The notes below the pieces were generated by a model. It had not been told where the DNA came from, ran no database searches, and worked only from the letters and a program-made list of their open reading frames with translations. This document shows, in pieces, positions 62,991 through 64,000 of a stretch of 64,000 bases of DNA (position 1 is the first letter of the stretch; each line of letters opens with the position of its first letter). Location of the stretch: NCBI GenBank assembly GCA_011009095.1, contig VTPC01000434.1, positions 1 to 64,000 of the forward strand. The letters run 5' to 3'. This DNA is from Ignelater luminosus (taxonomy: Eukaryota; Arthropoda; Insecta; Coleoptera; Elateridae). Position numbers and translations under genes: made by a program.

Positions 62991-63953
62991 TAAAAATCGA
63001 TTCATTATACGGGAGTAAAGCCGCCAGTATTTGCCCTGCCTGATTGGGGCAGGTAGCTAACTTGATTAGCGATTACGCCGATTGTGACGCGCACTCAAAA
63101 GCCTAATTAGCAGCGCCCCTGCGGGAAAAGCGAGAACTACCCGCTTTGACTGCATATTAGCCACTTCCACACGCTAAAGTTTTTAGGTAGATGCAATGGA
63201 AATTCGGAAGTGCAACGCGGATGCAAACGCGCGACGTGCAGGCGATTCGAAATGAGAATTAGTAACATATAATCACATGTTGTGCTTCACCGACTGCATA
63301 TTGCGATTGGTTAGCGATTTTGGGTCTTCAGATAACGTCGATAGAGATGAAATTTGCAACGAGTTGCTTTATCAACTTGGTAGAAACCGCGAACCCTGGT
63401 AAAATTCATGTGTATTGTTAACGTTTTGTCGCTTTTTATTTATTAAAGTTCGAACTAACGGTATACAAAGCTTATTTTCTAATCAAAATAGTTTTTGTTT
63501 TTACGGTTTACTAATTAATTCATTTTTTATAAATTTTCCAAATTATTTCTAACAATTCATTTACAAGAGTTTTCTGGAAGAATTTAATCAGCCAAAAATT
63601 GATGCTGAATTTTAATGAATCCCTACTCAAAAATTATCAGTGATTTAATTATTTTTTAAAAAGCCAGCTTTGTGCTCTATCACACCCTTTTTGTTTAATG
63701 CTGATTAATGTCAACATCTTTGCTTTACGATTAGAAACTGCTATTACAAATTTCGTAACATAATCGATTACCAACTATTAATTTAACACAGAAAAAAATC
63801 TCCTCAACTGAGACCCCGAAACTTCCACAAATCGTAATCGTAAATCAAACCCTAACGACACTCGCCCCGTATATATATAATATAAAACTCGAAATACAAT
63901 GGTGAGTAACAGATGTGCCAAGTGATTTCTCTCTCCTCGTGAGTTAATACAGA
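62990..63953 (+). promoter_or_regulatory. Probable promoter and 5' region of a gene entering from the right edge
   Basis: A stretch at 63010-63260 is clearly GC- and CpG-richer than the surroundings (GACGCGCACTC, AACGCGGATGCAAACGCGCG), as in insect gene-proximal regions. A TATA-like run TATAATATAAAAC lies at about 63876-63888, roughly 70 bases before the ATG at 63954, leaving room for a short leader. No initiator or downstream promoter element could be assigned with confidence. Confidence 0.35.
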
Positions 63954-64000
63954 ATGGCTGCGTTTAAGCCCTCCAAGCCCTCTGTTATGATTAATGTACG
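63954..64000 (+). CDS. 5' end of an unidentified protein (partial, runs off window)
   Basis: ATG at 63954 in the context ACAGAATGG, with an in-frame TAA nine bases upstream, opens MAAFKPSKPSVMINV before the window ends. The TATA-like element about 70 bases upstream and the GC-richer region before that support a genuine start. Fifteen residues are not enough to name a family. It could also be chance, or an internal exon. Confidence 0.35.
   Translation, partial: MAAFKPSKPSVMINV

Overview
The window is AT-rich animal nuclear DNA, almost certainly insect and plausibly a beetle. The organism call is an inference from the mariner, DD41D and hAT families present, the very short (53 bp) GT-AG intron, and jockey/R1-type LINE remnants; no taxon-specific gene settles it. 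There is no prokaryotic signal. Most of the window is AT-rich non-coding DNA carrying a layered set of broken mobile elements. Only one host gene is complete. Region 0-9 kb: a decayed mariner (441-1699), a diverged direct repeat (about 2.05-2.38 kb), a near-perfect 24-bp-arm hairpin (2666-2725), a second mariner (2866-4140), a solo LTR on the minus strand with 4-bp target duplication (4584-4956), and a third mariner of another lineage with perfect 27-bp terminal repeats (7306-8589). Region 9.2-11.1 kb: a complete minus-strand kinesin-13 gene (microtubule depolymerase, 617 aa predicted, two coding exons). Region 13.9-31 kb: a 997-bp hAT element with perfect 8-bp target duplication, a LINE 3' tail, a mariner fragment at 23.4-24.3 kb, a near-identical second copy of the 2.9-kb mariner (24639-25914, minus strand), and a 695-bp non-autonomous hAT (29903-30597). 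Region 31-45 kb: a long imperfect inverted repeat, a 195-bp MITE, a jockey-like LINE reverse transcriptase relic, a DD41D Tc1/mariner element whose 333-codon frame is open but lacks the first catalytic Asp (37580-38800), a small diverged repeat family near 41.5-42.7 kb, and a 221-bp hAT MITE. Region 45-62 kb: GC-rich islands of unclear nature, an exon-like block on the minus strand at 52.05-52.21 kb, a 328-bp tandem duplication at 56.2-56.9 kb, and decayed minus-strand LINEs at 49.5-49.9 kb and 59.8-61.7 kb. The last kilobase looks like the 5' end of another gene: a GC-richer stretch, a TATA-like box near 63.88 kb, and an ATG at 63954 in good context that runs off the window. The transposons do not form a functional system. 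Each transposase reading frame seen here carries at least one disabling lesion, several of them in catalytic residues, so any recent movement would need a source elsewhere in the genome. I found no CRISPR array, rRNA or convincing tRNA. I saw no gene cluster suggesting a new multi-gene system; the most unusual items are structural: complementary lesions in the mariner pair, the long inverted repeat at 31.7-32.1 kb, the DD41D element that lost its first catalytic Asp, and the exon-like block at 52 kb.
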